Part shown: positions 6,797 through 15,742 of the stretch, in pieces
How positions within the stretch are numbered: position 1 is the stretch's first letter
How the letters are laid out: every line of letters starts with the position of its first letter
Assembly (NCBI RefSeq): GCF_001570525.1
Contig: NZ_BBXC01000016.1
Coordinates: 124,001-188,000 of the forward strand
Length of the DNA: 64,000 bases
Direction: 5' to 3'
Origin: Herbidospora sakaeratensis
GTDB lineage: Bacteria > Actinomycetota > Actinomycetes > Streptosporangiales > Streptosporangiaceae
Made by a program: the position numbers and the translations under genes
Notes under the pieces: model-generated
Seen by the model: the letters and a program-made list of their open reading frames with translations, nothing else
Told to the model about the DNA's origin: nothing
The model's database searches: none

Positions 6797-9210
6797 CGGC
6801 TCGTCACCTGCAGGATCTCGGGCTTGATCTGGTCGCGCTCGGTGGTGAACGCGATCGACGGGTCGGGCGTGCCGGGCGCGTTCACGAAGCTGACGAAACG
6901 GCGCAGCTTCACCGGGTCGTCGAGGGTGGCCCGCCACTCGTCGGCGTAGGTCGCGACGTGGGCGGCCATCTGGGCGTCGAGGTCGGCGCAGATGCCCAGG
7001 GCGTCGTCCACGACGATCTCGCGGAGCCGGTCGAGGCCGCCTTCGAGGTTCTCCAGCCACGCGGCGGTGCGCTGGAGCCGGTCGGCGGTGCGGATGTAGA
7101 ACATCAGGAACCGGTCGATCGTGCGGATGAGGGTCGCGGTGTCGACGTCCTGGACCAGCAGGTCGGCGTGGCGGGGGGTGAAGCCGCCGTTGCCGCCGAC
7201 GTAGAGGTTCCAGCCCTTCTCGGTGGCGATGATGCCGAAGTCCTTCGACCGGGCCTCGGCGCACTCGCGGGCGCAGCCGCTGACCGCCGACTTGAGCTTG
7301 TGGGGCGACCGCAGGCCCCGGTAGCGCAGCTCCAGGTCGATGGCGAGGGTCACCGAGTCCTGTACGCCGTAACGGCACCAGGTGGAGCCGACGCACGACT
7401 TCACCGTGCGCAGGGCCTTGCCGTAGGCGTGGCCCGACTCGAACCCGGCGTCGACCAGGCGCCGCCAGATGCGGGGCAGCTCTTCGACGCGGGCGCCGAA
7501 CAGGTCGATGCGCTGGCCTCCAGTGATCTTGGTGTACAGGCCGAAGTCGCGGGCGACCTCGCCGATCACGATCAGTTTCTCTGGGGTGATCTCGCCCCCC
7601 GGGATCCGGGGCACGATCGAGTATGTCCCATTTTTTTGTAGGTTAGCTAGGAAATGGTCGTTGGTGTCCTGCAGCGCGGCCTGCTCGCCCTCCAGCACGT
7701 GGCCGTTGTGCAGCGAGGCCAGGATCGAGGCCACCACGGGCTTGCAGATGTCGCAGCCCCGGCCGGTCCCGTGCTCGTCGATGAGCTGGGTGAACGTGGT
7801 GATGCCGCGGACCTGGACGATCGTGAACAACTCGGCCCGGCTGTGCGTGAAGTGCTCGCACAGGCCGGTCCCGGTGTCGACGCCCGACTCGGTGAGGATC
7901 TTCTTCAGCAGCGGCAGGCAGCTGCCACAGGTGGTGCCGGCCCGGGTGCACGCCTTGACCCCGGCGACGTCGGTGAGGTCGTGCTCCTTGATGGCCGCGG
8001 TGACGTCGTTCTTGGTCACGTTGTTGCACGAGCAGACCGGCGCGTCGCCCGGCAGCTCCACGGCCGTCGGGCTGAACAGCAGGTCGCTCGGGGCGGCCGG
8101 GAGTTCGGAGCCGACGAACGACCGCAGCGTGGCGTACGGGGAGGCGTCGCCGACGCAGATGCCGCCGAGCAGGGTCGAGGCGTCGTCGCTGACGAACAGC
8201 TTCTTGTAGACCCCCGCGACCGGGTCGAGGTAGGTGACGTCGAGGGCGCCCGCCATCGCGCCGAACTGGGCCACCTCGACGCCGAGCAGCTTCAGCTTGG
8301 TCGACAGGTCGGCCCCGGTGAAGGCGGCCGTGCCGCCCATGATGCGGTCGGCGGCCACCTCGGCCATCGTCATGCACGGCGCGACCAGGCCGTAGACCTG
8401 GCCGTCGTGCAGCGCGCACTCGCCGATCGCCAGGATCGACGGGTCGCTGGTGCGCATGCCGTCGTCGACCACGATGCCGCCGCGCTCGCCGACCTGGAGC
8501 CCCGCGCCCCGGGCCAGTTCGTCGCGGGGCCGGATTCCGGCGGAGAACACCACGACCTGCGCGTCGATGACGCCCTTGTCGGGGGTGAGCAGGCCGGTGA
8601 CCCGCTCGTCGCCCTCGATGCGGGTGACGCCCGAGCCGGTGTGCACGGTCAGCCCGAGCGACTCCACGTGCTTCTTCAGCACCGCTCCGCCGCCCTCGTC
8701 GACCTGGCGGGGCATCAGCCAGGGGCTCATCTCGACGATGTGCGTCTCCAGGCCCAGCCCGCGCAGGGCGTCGGCGGCCTCCAGGCCGAGCAGGCCGCCG
8801 CCCACGACGATCCCGGCCGTCGCCGTGGCGGCGGAGGCCCTGATGGCGTCGAGGTCGTCGATGGTCCGGTAGACGTGGCAACCGTCGAGGTCGCGTCCGG
8901 GCACGGGCGGCACGAACGGCGCCGAGCCGGTGGCCAGCACCAGCACGTCGTAGGGGATCGAGCCGTTGACCGTCTTGGCGGCGGGCTCGATCGAGACGAC
9001 CTTCGTGCCGACGACCGCCGTCACACCCGGGATGTCGGGGTAGGCGAGGTCACGGCCCTCGGTCAGGTGGGTGGTGAGGGCCACCCGGTCGTACGCACCC
9101 CGGGGCTCCTCCCCCAGGATCGTCACCGAGCCGGTGAAGCCCCGGGTCGTGAGCGTTTCGGCCAGCCGGTGCGCGGACGGGCCATTACCGACGATGAGAA
9201 CGCGGGTCAT
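6793..9210 (-). CDS. nirB: Nitrite reductase (NADH) large subunit, siroheme-dependent
   Basis: 805 residues from ATG 9210. Order: FAD/NAD-binding oxidoreductase (VLIVGNGPSAHRL near the N-terminus; VVGGGLLGLEAADAL), BFD-like [2Fe-2S] domain at about 390-430 (CSCNNV...TTCGSC), then the sulfite/nitrite reductase domains. The siroheme/[4Fe-4S] cysteines are seen at about 605-650 (SCVGSTWC and SGCARECAE). The reaction is nitrite plus NADH to ammonium. Start overlaps the preceding reductase stop and stop overlaps nirD. An AT-rich patch with rare codons and a run of seven A on the coding strand sits at about 7610-7660, without breaking the frame. Confidence 0.95.
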   Translation of the reverse strand: MTRVLIVGNGPSAHRLAETLTTRGFTGSVTILGEEPRGAYDRVALTTHLTEGRDLAYPDIPGVTAVVGTKVVSIEPAAKTVNGSIPYDVLVLATGSAPFVPPVPGRDLDGCHVYRTIDDLDAIRASAATATAGIVVGGGLLGLEAADALRGLGLETHIVEMSPWLMPRQVDEGGGAVLKKHVESLGLTVHTGSGVTRIEGDERVTGLLTPDKGVIDAQVVVFSAGIRPRDELARGAGLQVGERGGIVVDDGMRTSDPSILAIGECALHDGQVYGLVAPCMTMAEVAADRIMGGTAAFTGADLSTKLKLLGVEVAQFGAMAGALDVTYLDPVAGVYKKLFVSDDASTLLGGICVGDASPYATLRSFVGSELPAAPSDLLFSPTAVELPGDAPVCSCNNVTKNDVTAAIKEHDLTDVAGVKACTRAGTTCGSCLPLLKKILTESGVDTGTGLCEHFTHSRAELFTIVQVRGITTFTQLIDEHGTGRGCDICKPVVASILASLHNGHVLEGEQAALQDTNDHFLANLQKNGTYSIVPRIPGGEITPEKLIVIGEVARDFGLYTKITGGQRIDLFGARVEELPRIWRRLVDAGFESGHAYGKALRTVKSCVGSTWCRYGVQDSVTLAIDLELRYRGLRSPHKLKSAVSGCARECAEARSKDFGIIATEKGWNLYVGGNGGFTPRHADLLVQDVDTATLIRTIDRFLMFYIRTADRLQRTAAWLENLEGGLDRLREIVVDDALGICADLDAQMAAHVATYADEWRATLDDPVKLRRFVSFVNAPGTPDPSIAFTTERDQIKPEILQVTSR

Positions 9211-10610
9211 GCGCTCGCCCCTTCCTGTTCGCACAGCCATTCCACGATTCCGCCGACGGTCTCGGCGCAACTTCCGCATCCGGTGGTCGCCCGGGTCGCC
9301 GCCGCCACGGCGGCCACGTCGCGGGCCCCGGCCTCCCAGCAGGCCCGGATCTGTCCCTTCGTCACGTTGTTGCAGCGGCAGACCTGCGCCGCGTCGGGCA
9401 TGCGCACCGGGCTGGGACTGACCGGGGCCGCGCCGGACAGGGACGGGAACAGCAGGCCCGCCCGGTCGGCGGGCAGCGGGCCGCCCCGGTCGAAGAGCTG
9501 GGTGAGCGTGCCGACCGTGGCCGGGTCGCCCACGAGGATCGCGCCGACCAGGCGGCCGTCGCGGATGACGAGCTTGCGGTAGGTGCCGCCGCGCCGATGG
9601 GTGAAGCGCACGATCTCGGCGTCGGCGTCGGTCAGGTGGGTCTCGCCCATCGCGGCCAGCTCCACGCTCTTGGCCTTCAGCCGGGTGACCAGCCGCGAGC
9701 CCCGGTAGCGGGCCCGCGCGTCGGCGCCGGTGATCAGGTCGGCGACGATGGCGGCCTGCTCCCAGCAGGGCGCGACCAGGCCGTAGACCTGGCCGTCGTG
9801 CTGGGCGCACTCGCCGACGGCGAAGATCGCCGGGTCGTCGGTACGCATCTCGTCGTCGACGACGATGCCGCGTTCGACGTGCAGACCGGCGTCGTGGGCC
9901 AGCGTGGTGACCGGCCGGACCCCGCAGGCCGCCACGACCAGGTCGGCCTCGACGTGGCCGGAGGTCAGCTCGACCTTGCCCTCGGTGATCCCGGTGACGG
10001 TGACGCCGGTCATGATCTCGACGCCGAGCCCCGCGAGGGTGTCGCCGAGCACCTGCCCGGCCTCGTGGTCGAGCTGGCGGTCCATCAGGTGGCCCTTGAG
10101 GTGGAGCAGAGTGACCGGCAGGCCGCGCCCGGCCAGGCCCCGGGCGGCCTCGACGCCGAGCAGCCCGCCGCCGATGACCACGGCCCGCCGCGACGCCTTC
10201 GCCGCCGCGAGGATGCGCTCGCAGTCGTCCATCGTGCGGAACGCGATGGCCCGCTCGGCCCCGGGCACCGCCGGAACGACGGGCTCGCTGCCGGTGGCCA
10301 GCACCAGCACGCTGTAGGGGGTGCGCCGTCCGTCGCCGGTGATGACGCAGCGGGTCTCCCGGTCGATCGCGACGACCTCGGTGCCCAGATGGACGGTGAC
10401 GTCGTGGTCGGCGTACCAGGAGGGGCCGTGCAGGCGCACCTGGTCGGCCCGGGTGGTGCCGGCCAGCACGTTCGACAACAACACCCGGTTGTACGGCGCC
10501 CGCTCCTCCGCCCCGAACACCGTGACGCGCGCCTTCTTGTCACGGGCGCGCACCTCGCTGACCAGGCGGGATCCGGCCATGCCGTTCCCCACCACGACGA
10601 TGCCCCTCAT
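9207..10610 (-). CDS. FAD/NAD(P) oxidoreductase with C-terminal BFD [2Fe-2S] domain (nitrate reductase electron-transfer subunit)
   Basis: 467 residues from ATG 10610 (MRGIVVVGNGMAGSRL). It is homologous to the N-terminal half of NirB: FAD-binding GxGxxG at the start, NAD-binding GGGLLGVEAARGL in the middle, then VCRCNNVTKGQIR and TTGCGSC cysteines at the C-terminus forming a BFD-type cluster site. It lacks the siroheme part. In assimilatory nitrate operons such NasB/NasC-like proteins pass electrons from NAD(P)H to the molybdenum subunit, and direct adjacency to nasA with a four-base overlap supports this. It probably arose by duplication of the nirB front half. Confidence 0.85.
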   Translation of the reverse strand: MRGIVVVGNGMAGSRLVSEVRARDKKARVTVFGAEERAPYNRVLLSNVLAGTTRADQVRLHGPSWYADHDVTVHLGTEVVAIDRETRCVITGDGRRTPYSVLVLATGSEPVVPAVPGAERAIAFRTMDDCERILAAAKASRRAVVIGGGLLGVEAARGLAGRGLPVTLLHLKGHLMDRQLDHEAGQVLGDTLAGLGVEIMTGVTVTGITEGKVELTSGHVEADLVVAACGVRPVTTLAHDAGLHVERGIVVDDEMRTDDPAIFAVGECAQHDGQVYGLVAPCWEQAAIVADLITGADARARYRGSRLVTRLKAKSVELAAMGETHLTDADAEIVRFTHRRGGTYRKLVIRDGRLVGAILVGDPATVGTLTQLFDRGGPLPADRAGLLFPSLSGAAPVSPSPVRMPDAAQVCRCNNVTKGQIRACWEAGARDVAAVAAATRATTGCGSCAETVGGIVEWLCEQEGASA

Positions 10611-12739
10611 CGGCCACCCCCGACGACCGCGAGGTTGACCGCGCACACCTTGAACTCGGGCATGCGGGAGACCGGGTCGAGGGCCGGGTTGGTCAGCCGG
10701 TTGGGGCCCTCCCAGTGGAAGGGCAGGAAAACGGTGTCGGCCCGGATCGCCGCGCTGATCCGGGCCGTCGCCTCGGTGACCCCCCGCCGGCCGGTCACCC
10801 TGACCAGGTCGCCGGGGCGGATGCCGAGGTGGTCGGCGAGGTCGGGATGCAGTTCGAGGAACGGCTGCGGGGCGGCCTCGGTGAGGTCGGCCACCCGGCG
10901 GGTCTGCGCGCCGCTCTGGTAGTGGGCCAGCAGGCGGCCGGTGGTCAGGTAGTAGGGGAAGTCGGCGTCGACGTCCTCGACGGGCGGCCGGTGGTCGACG
11001 GCGACCATGCGGGCCCTGCCGTCGGGCGTCGGGAACCGGTCGAGGAAGATCCGCGGGGTGCCGGGGTGGTCGTCGGCGGGGCACGGCCAGAAGACCCCGC
11101 CCTGGTCGGCGATCTTCTCGTAGGTGATGCCCGAGTAGTCGGCGACGCCGCCGGCGCTGGCCCGGCGCAGCTCGTCGAAGACGGTGCGGGGGTCGTCGGG
11201 GAACACGCCACCCCGGCCGAGCCGGTCGGCCAGGCCGGAGAGGATCTCCAGGTCGCTCCGCACCCCCGAGGGCGGAGCGACGGCCCGGCGGCGCAGCAGC
11301 ACGCGCCCTTCGAGGTTGGTCATCGTGCCCGCCTCCTCGGCCCACTGGGCCGTGGGCAGCACGACGGTGGCCAGCTCGGCGGTGTCCGAGAGCACGAGGT
11401 CGGCCACGACCAGCAGGTCGAGCGCCGCCAGCCGCCCGGCGACGTGGCCGGAGCGGGGCGAGGAGACGACCGGGTTGGAGCCGAACAGCAGCAGGGCCTT
11501 GGGGCCCTCGGGGGTGCCCAGCGCGTCGAGCAGCTCGTAGGCGGAGCGGCCGGGGCCGGGCAGGTCGGCGGGGTCGACGCCCCAGACGGCGGCGACGTGG
11601 GCGCGGGCCGCCGGATCGTCGATCTTGCGGTAGCCGGGCAGCTGGTCGGCCTTCTGGCCGTGCTCCCGGCCGCCCTGGCCGTTGCCCTGGCCGGTGACGC
11701 AGCCGTAGCCGGAGCCTCGGCGGCCGGGCAGGCCGAGGGTGAGCGCCAGGTTGATGTAGGCGGTGACGGTGTCGGTGCCCTTGGCGTGCTGCTCGGCGCC
11801 GCGCCCGGTCAGGATGACGGCGTTGCCCGCCTCGGCGAGCATCGCCACGGCCCGCCGCATGCCGGCGACCGGGACCCCGGTGACACGTTCGGCGCGTTCG
11901 GGCCACCACGCCGAGACGCTGTCGCGGACGGCGTCGAAGCCGGTCGTGCGGGCCGCGACGTACTCCTCGGCCACGTGGCCGTCGGCGATGGCGATGTGCA
12001 GCAGCGCGAGGGCCAGGGCCAGGTCGGTGCCGGGGGCGTTCTGCAGGTGCAGCGCGGCCAGCCGGGCGGTGGCGGTCTCGCGCGGGTCGACGACGATGAG
12101 CCCGGCAGGATTCAGGTGGCGCACGAAGGGCGGCATGGTCTCGGCGACGTTGCCGCCCGCCAGCAGCACCGCGCCGGCCTCGGCCAGGTCGGTGACCGGA
12201 AAGGGCAGCCCCCGGTCGAGCCCGAAGGCGCGGTTGGTCGCGGCGGCGGCCGACGACATGCAGAACCGGCCGTTGTAGTCGATCTGGCTGGTGCGCAGCG
12301 CGACCCGGGCGAACTTGCCCAGCTGGTAGGCCTTCTCGTTGGTCAGCCCGCCGCCGCCGAAGACGGCGACGGCGTCGGGGCCGTGGACGTCCTGGATCCG
12401 GGCGATACGGGCGGCGGCGTAGCCGAGGGCCTCGTCCCAGCCCACCGGCTTGCCGTGGACGAGGGGGGTGGTCAGCCGGTGCGGCGAGCGCAGCAGGGCT
12501 CCGGCGGTCCAGCCCTTCTGGCACAGGCCGCCCTGGTTGGCCGGCACGTCGTCGCGCGGGGTGATCTCCACCTGGTCGATCTCCACCTGGCCGATCTCCA
12601 GGGGCGTGACGTGCATGCCGCACTGCAGCGCGCAGTACGGGCAGTGTGTGGCCGTCCCCTCGGGCAGCGGCGCCATCACAGACGCCGGAGCGGAAAGTGA
12701 GAACGGCATGGGTCCGATGGTGCTTTCAGGGGGTTTCAC
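10607..12739 (-). CDS. nasA: Assimilatory nitrate reductase catalytic subunit (molybdopterin)
   Basis: 710 residues starting at GTG 12739 with a GAAGGGA site upstream. The N-terminal [4Fe-4S] cysteines are C33, C36, C40 and C73 (CPYCALQC; GGLCQKGW). Molybdopterin oxidoreductase blocks follow (NGRFCMSSAAAA; GSGYGCVTGQGNGQGGREHGQ; LLLFGSNPVVSSPR) and a C-terminal dinucleotide-binding domain (FLELHPDLADHLGIRPGDLV). It reduces nitrate to nitrite in the cytoplasm, taking electrons from the next gene product. There is no extra C-terminal [2Fe-2S] domain, consistent with the separate reductase partner. The narK stop lies 48 bp upstream. Confidence 0.93.
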   Translation of the reverse strand: MKPPESTIGPMPFSLSAPASVMAPLPEGTATHCPYCALQCGMHVTPLEIGQVEIDQVEITPRDDVPANQGGLCQKGWTAGALLRSPHRLTTPLVHGKPVGWDEALGYAAARIARIQDVHGPDAVAVFGGGGLTNEKAYQLGKFARVALRTSQIDYNGRFCMSSAAAATNRAFGLDRGLPFPVTDLAEAGAVLLAGGNVAETMPPFVRHLNPAGLIVVDPRETATARLAALHLQNAPGTDLALALALLHIAIADGHVAEEYVAARTTGFDAVRDSVSAWWPERAERVTGVPVAGMRRAVAMLAEAGNAVILTGRGAEQHAKGTDTVTAYINLALTLGLPGRRGSGYGCVTGQGNGQGGREHGQKADQLPGYRKIDDPAARAHVAAVWGVDPADLPGPGRSAYELLDALGTPEGPKALLLFGSNPVVSSPRSGHVAGRLAALDLLVVADLVLSDTAELATVVLPTAQWAEEAGTMTNLEGRVLLRRRAVAPPSGVRSDLEILSGLADRLGRGGVFPDDPRTVFDELRRASAGGVADYSGITYEKIADQGGVFWPCPADDHPGTPRIFLDRFPTPDGRARMVAVDHRPPVEDVDADFPYYLTTGRLLAHYQSGAQTRRVADLTEAAPQPFLELHPDLADHLGIRPGDLVRVTGRRGVTEATARISAAIRADTVFLPFHWEGPNRLTNPALDPVSRMPEFKVCAVNLAVVGGGR

Positions 12740-12787
12740 CGCTGGGTCCCTTCTGTTACCGCTGTGCTACAAGGTGCCGTTCCTTCG

Positions 12788-14113
12788 TTAAACACGGGCG
12801 GCCGCGAGGCTGGGGGTGGTCCCGGTGGCGTGACGTCGCAGGTAGCAGAACCAGGTCAGAACGAAACAAATGCCGTAGAAAATGGCGAAAGCGGTTATTG
12901 CCGCCCCGGCTCCCCCGGTCGCGGCGATGGACGAACCGAACCCGCGATTGATGAAGAAGCCGCCGAAAGCGCCGACGGCGGAGATGAAGCCGATGGCGGC
13001 CGCGGCGTCCCGGCGGCCGGCCGCCAGGGCGTCGTCGTAGGCCGGGGTGCCCGGCTCCAGGCCCTCGATCGCCTTGGCCCGGAAGATCGCCGGGATCATC
13101 CGGTACGTCGACCCGTTGCCGACCCCCGCGGTGCCGATGAGCAGGAGGTAGGCGCCGAAGAACAGGAGCACGTTGTGGGCCGCGAGGCCGGCGTACACGA
13201 GGAGGACCGCGCCCGCCATGGCGGCGAAGTTCCACAACGTGACCGCCGCGCCGCCGAGGCGGTCGGAGAGCCAGCCGCCCACGGGCCGGATCAGCGAGCC
13301 GAGCAGCGCGCCCAGGAACGCCAGCGAGGTCAGCGCCGACTGCTCGGGGAACTGCGTGGTGAGCAGCAGCGGGAAGGCGGTCGAGTAGCCGATGAACGAG
13401 CCGAAGGTGCCGATGTAGAGCACCGACATGATCCAGGTCTGCGGCTTGGCCGCCGCCTTGGCCATCTCGCGCGGCTCGGCCTTGGCGACGGTCAGGTTGT
13501 CCATGAAGAAGTACGCGCCCAGCGCCGCCGCCAGGATGAACGGCACCCAGAACAGCCCGGCCGCGGCCAGCCCGAAGGCCCCGATGACCAGCGGCATCAC
13601 CAGCTGCACCGAGGAGACCCCGATGTTGCCCCCGGCCGCGTTCAGCCCGAGCGCGGCGCCCTGCTTGGACTGCGGGTAGAAGTAGGTGATGTTGGCCATG
13701 CTGGAGGCGAAGTTGCCGCCGCCCAGGCCGGCGGTCGCGGCGATGACGAGGAAGATCCAGTAGGGTGTCGCCGGGTCGCTGACCGCCACCGCGAGCAGGC
13801 CCGCGGGCACCAGCAGCAGCAACGCGCTGACCACCGTGAAGTTGCGCCCGCCGAACTTCGCCGGCCCGAACGTGTAGGGCAGCCGCAGCGCCGACCCCAC
13901 CAGGTTCGGCAGCGCGACGATCCAGAACAACTGGTCGGTCGTGAACTCGTAGGAGCTCAGGCGCACCGCGACGATGCTCCACACCGTCCAGAGCGTGAAC
14001 CCGAGATGCTCGGCGAAGATCGAGAAGATGAGGTTGCGGCGGGCGACCCGCCGCCCACCGGACGCCCAGAAGTCGGGGTCGTCGGGGCGCCAGTCGGCGA
14101 TCCAGCGTGCCAT
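12788..14113 (-). CDS. narK: Nitrate/nitrite transporter, NarK family (MFS)
   Basis: 441 residues. ATG 14113 is chosen because GAGGAAGGA stands eight bases upstream and family proteins start near MARWIADWRPDDPDFW. About twelve membrane segments are visible, with nitrate-porter signature regions GLGGGNFASSMANITYFYP and AGVGNGSTYRMIPAIF and the two conserved arginines expected in helices 2 and 8 (ALRLPYT; SLIRPVGG). It imports nitrate and possibly exports nitrite. First gene of the operon. The leader holds a 7-bp-arm inverted repeat, and a weak GlnR-like GTAAC-N6-TTAAC lies at 14248-14263; either could carry nitrogen control. Confidence 0.93.
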   Translation of the reverse strand: MARWIADWRPDDPDFWASGGRRVARRNLIFSIFAEHLGFTLWTVWSIVAVRLSSYEFTTDQLFWIVALPNLVGSALRLPYTFGPAKFGGRNFTVVSALLLLVPAGLLAVAVSDPATPYWIFLVIAATAGLGGGNFASSMANITYFYPQSKQGAALGLNAAGGNIGVSSVQLVMPLVIGAFGLAAAGLFWVPFILAAALGAYFFMDNLTVAKAEPREMAKAAAKPQTWIMSVLYIGTFGSFIGYSTAFPLLLTTQFPEQSALTSLAFLGALLGSLIRPVGGWLSDRLGGAAVTLWNFAAMAGAVLLVYAGLAAHNVLLFFGAYLLLIGTAGVGNGSTYRMIPAIFRAKAIEGLEPGTPAYDDALAAGRRDAAAAIGFISAVGAFGGFFINRGFGSSIAATGGAGAAITAFAIFYGICFVLTWFCYLRRHATGTTPSLAAARV

Positions 14114-14132
14114 GAGGGGGTCCTTCCTCGGT

Positions 14133-14150
14133 TTCCAGGGTTGCCTGGAA
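14133..14150. promoter_or_regulatory. Perfect inverted repeat in the narK leader
   Basis: Arms TTCCAGG and CCTGGAA flank GTTG, 20-37 bases before the narK start codon. There is no T-run, so it does not look like a terminator. It could be an operator for the operon-encoded NnaR-type regulator or an RNA element in the leader; no characterised motif is matched with certainty. Confidence 0.4.
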
Positions 14151-14308
14151 CGTAGGAGGCCGCCGTTACGCACACTGACGATCGGTGACGGTGCGCCCGT
14201 TAAGTGGGTCGCACGTACGAAACAAGGAACTCATACGACGCACCGACGTAACGCCGATTTAACGGCGATTAGGGCGAGTGCGGGCCGGGCATTTCGTTCG
14301 GGTGTCGC

Positions 14309-14348
14309 AAGCGAGACGCGGACGGCCGAAGGCCGACCGTGGCTCGCG
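14309..14348. repeat. 40-bp palindromic intergenic repeat, copy 1
   Basis: Starts AAGCGAGACGCGGACGG and folds into a 17-bp stem with two mismatches, one G-T pair and a GAA triloop. A copy differing at one base lies in opposite orientation at 26715-26754. Both copies are intergenic. It behaves like a REP-type dispersed palindrome. This copy lies 42 bp before the deformylase-like gene. Confidence 0.7.
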
Positions 14349-14389
14349 CCGGGAATCTGCCTCAAAGTAAGCGCCGCGGGGAGCGTGCC

Positions 14390-14863
14390 GTGACTGCTCA
14401 TCAGATCGTCCCCTTCACCGATCCGTCGCTGCGGACCGTAGCCCAACACGTCACCACCTTCGACAAGGAGCTGCGTGAGCTGGTCAAGTCGCTCACGCTG
14501 ACCCTCCGCGCGGGCGCCGGCCGGGCCGGCCTGGCCGCGCCGCAACTCGGCGTGCCCCTGCGGGTGTTCGCCTTCTCCCTCGACGGCCGGGCGGGCCACC
14601 TGGTGAACCCGCGCCTGGAGACCTCCGAACGGAAGGTCGTCGCCGACGAGGCGTGCCTGTCGGCCGCCGGGATCTGGTGGCCCCTGGAACGATCCTTCTC
14701 GGTCACCGCGCGTGGCCGCGACATGTTCGGCAAGCCGGTGACCGTCCGGGCCGTCGGGCTGCTGGCGCGGGTGCTGCAGCACGAGGCCGACCACCTCGAC
14801 GGAATGTTGTTCAGCGACCGGCTCGCGCCCGAAGAGCGGGAGAGGTTCCTGGCACAGGTGTGA
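14390..14863 (+). CDS. Peptide deformylase-like protein
   Basis: 157 residues from GTG 14390 (GGGAG just upstream); a longer in-frame start at 14339 would overlap the palindromic repeat and is less likely. Deformylase motifs are present: GLAAPQLG (motif 1), DEACLS (motif 2, with Ala where EGCLS has Gly) and QHEADHLDG (motif 3, HExxH). The metal-binding Cys and both His are kept, so iron-dependent removal of the N-formyl group from nascent proteins remains possible. The Gly-to-Ala change and location among accessory genes suggest a secondary, divergent deformylase. It could confer tolerance to a deformylase inhibitor, but nothing nearby proves that. Confidence 0.8.
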   Translation: MTAHQIVPFTDPSLRTVAQHVTTFDKELRELVKSLTLTLRAGAGRAGLAAPQLGVPLRVFAFSLDGRAGHLVNPRLETSERKVVADEACLSAAGIWWPLERSFSVTARGRDMFGKPVTVRAVGLLARVLQHEADHLDGMLFSDRLAPEERERFLAQV

Positions 14864-14956
14864 TGCCCGGTTTGGGCGCGGCGTTCTCGAGGTATTCATC
14901 CTACCTGTCACGCTGTGTAACCGAATCTTCTCCTCCCGCCTCTCGGAGGAGCGCGC

Positions 14957-15742
14957 ATGCCCCTGGACCGCCGCCACGTCCTCTCCCTCGGCCTCTCTCT
15001 CGGCGTCGCCGGCGCCGCGGTCCCCCTCCTGGGCGCCGGGCGGGCGGAGGCCTCGCGGGGGCCGATCCGCCCGCGCATCCACGAACGGCTCGAATGGGAG
15101 GCCAGGGAACCCCGGGAGACGGCGACGATCCTGCGCCGGGCGCCCGCGTACATCGTGATCCACCACACCGCGACGTCCAACACGATGGACGACACCCTGG
15201 AGCACGCCTACCGGCTCTCGCGGGCGATCCAGAAGCACCACATGCGCCGCAACCGGTGGGACGACATCGGCGAGCAGTTCACCATCAGCCGGGGCGGCCA
15301 CATCATGGAGGGCCGCAACCGCACCCTGCTGGCGCTCTCGCGCGGCATGCACGCCGTGGGCGCGCACACCGCCGACCACAACCGGACCTCGGTCGGCATC
15401 GAGAACGAGGGCACCTACGCCCGGACCAGCCCGCCGCTGGCCCTCCTCGGGTCGCTGGTCAAGCTGACGGCGTGGTTGTGCGCGACCTACGACCTCGACC
15501 CCTATGAGGCGATCGTCGGCCACCGCGACCTGAACAACACCCGCTGCCCCGGCGACTACCTCTACGACCTGCTGCCCGAGTTGCGCGAGCGGGTGTGGCA
15601 CCGGCTGGTCGGCCGGCGGTTCAGCCCGCTGGCGTGGGAGCTGGAGCAGGCGTCGCTGGCGCGCCGGGGCGTCATGTTCGCCGAACGGCCGGATCGGGTG
15701 TTCGACCACGGGCCCGAGGTCGGCCTTTCGGACTTTCGGTGA
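14957..15742 (+). CDS. Secreted N-acetylmuramoyl-L-alanine amidase (PGRP-type)
   Basis: 261 residues with a Tat-type signal (DRRHVLSLGLSLGVAGAAVPLLGAG) ending near AEA at about residue 33. The amidase_2/PGRP domain follows: IVIHHTA carries the first zinc His, GENEGTY-like GIENEGTYA the core, and VGHRDLNNTRCPGD the second His and the cysteine-zinc site. It should cleave the bond between muramic acid and L-Ala in peptidoglycan outside the cell. A strong GGAGGAG site precedes the start. The C-terminal 60 residues after the domain are not recognised. Confidence 0.87.
   Translation: MPLDRRHVLSLGLSLGVAGAAVPLLGAGRAEASRGPIRPRIHERLEWEAREPRETATILRRAPAYIVIHHTATSNTMDDTLEHAYRLSRAIQKHHMRRNRWDDIGEQFTISRGGHIMEGRNRTLLALSRGMHAVGAHTADHNRTSVGIENEGTYARTSPPLALLGSLVKLTAWLCATYDLDPYEAIVGHRDLNNTRCPGDYLYDLLPELRERVWHRLVGRRFSPLAWELEQASLARRGVMFAERPDRVFDHGPEVGLSDFR

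Noticed and set aside
7620-7640. Frameshift in nirB at the A7 run
   Set aside because: Reading frame and protein similarity continue without interruption on both sides.
9207-12623. Possible giant fusion of nitrate reductase and its electron-transfer protein
   Set aside because: The upstream part is an out-of-frame shadow of nasA; the real protein starts at ATG 10610.
14133-14150. Terminator
   Set aside because: The hairpin lies in the narK leader, has a short stem and no T-run.
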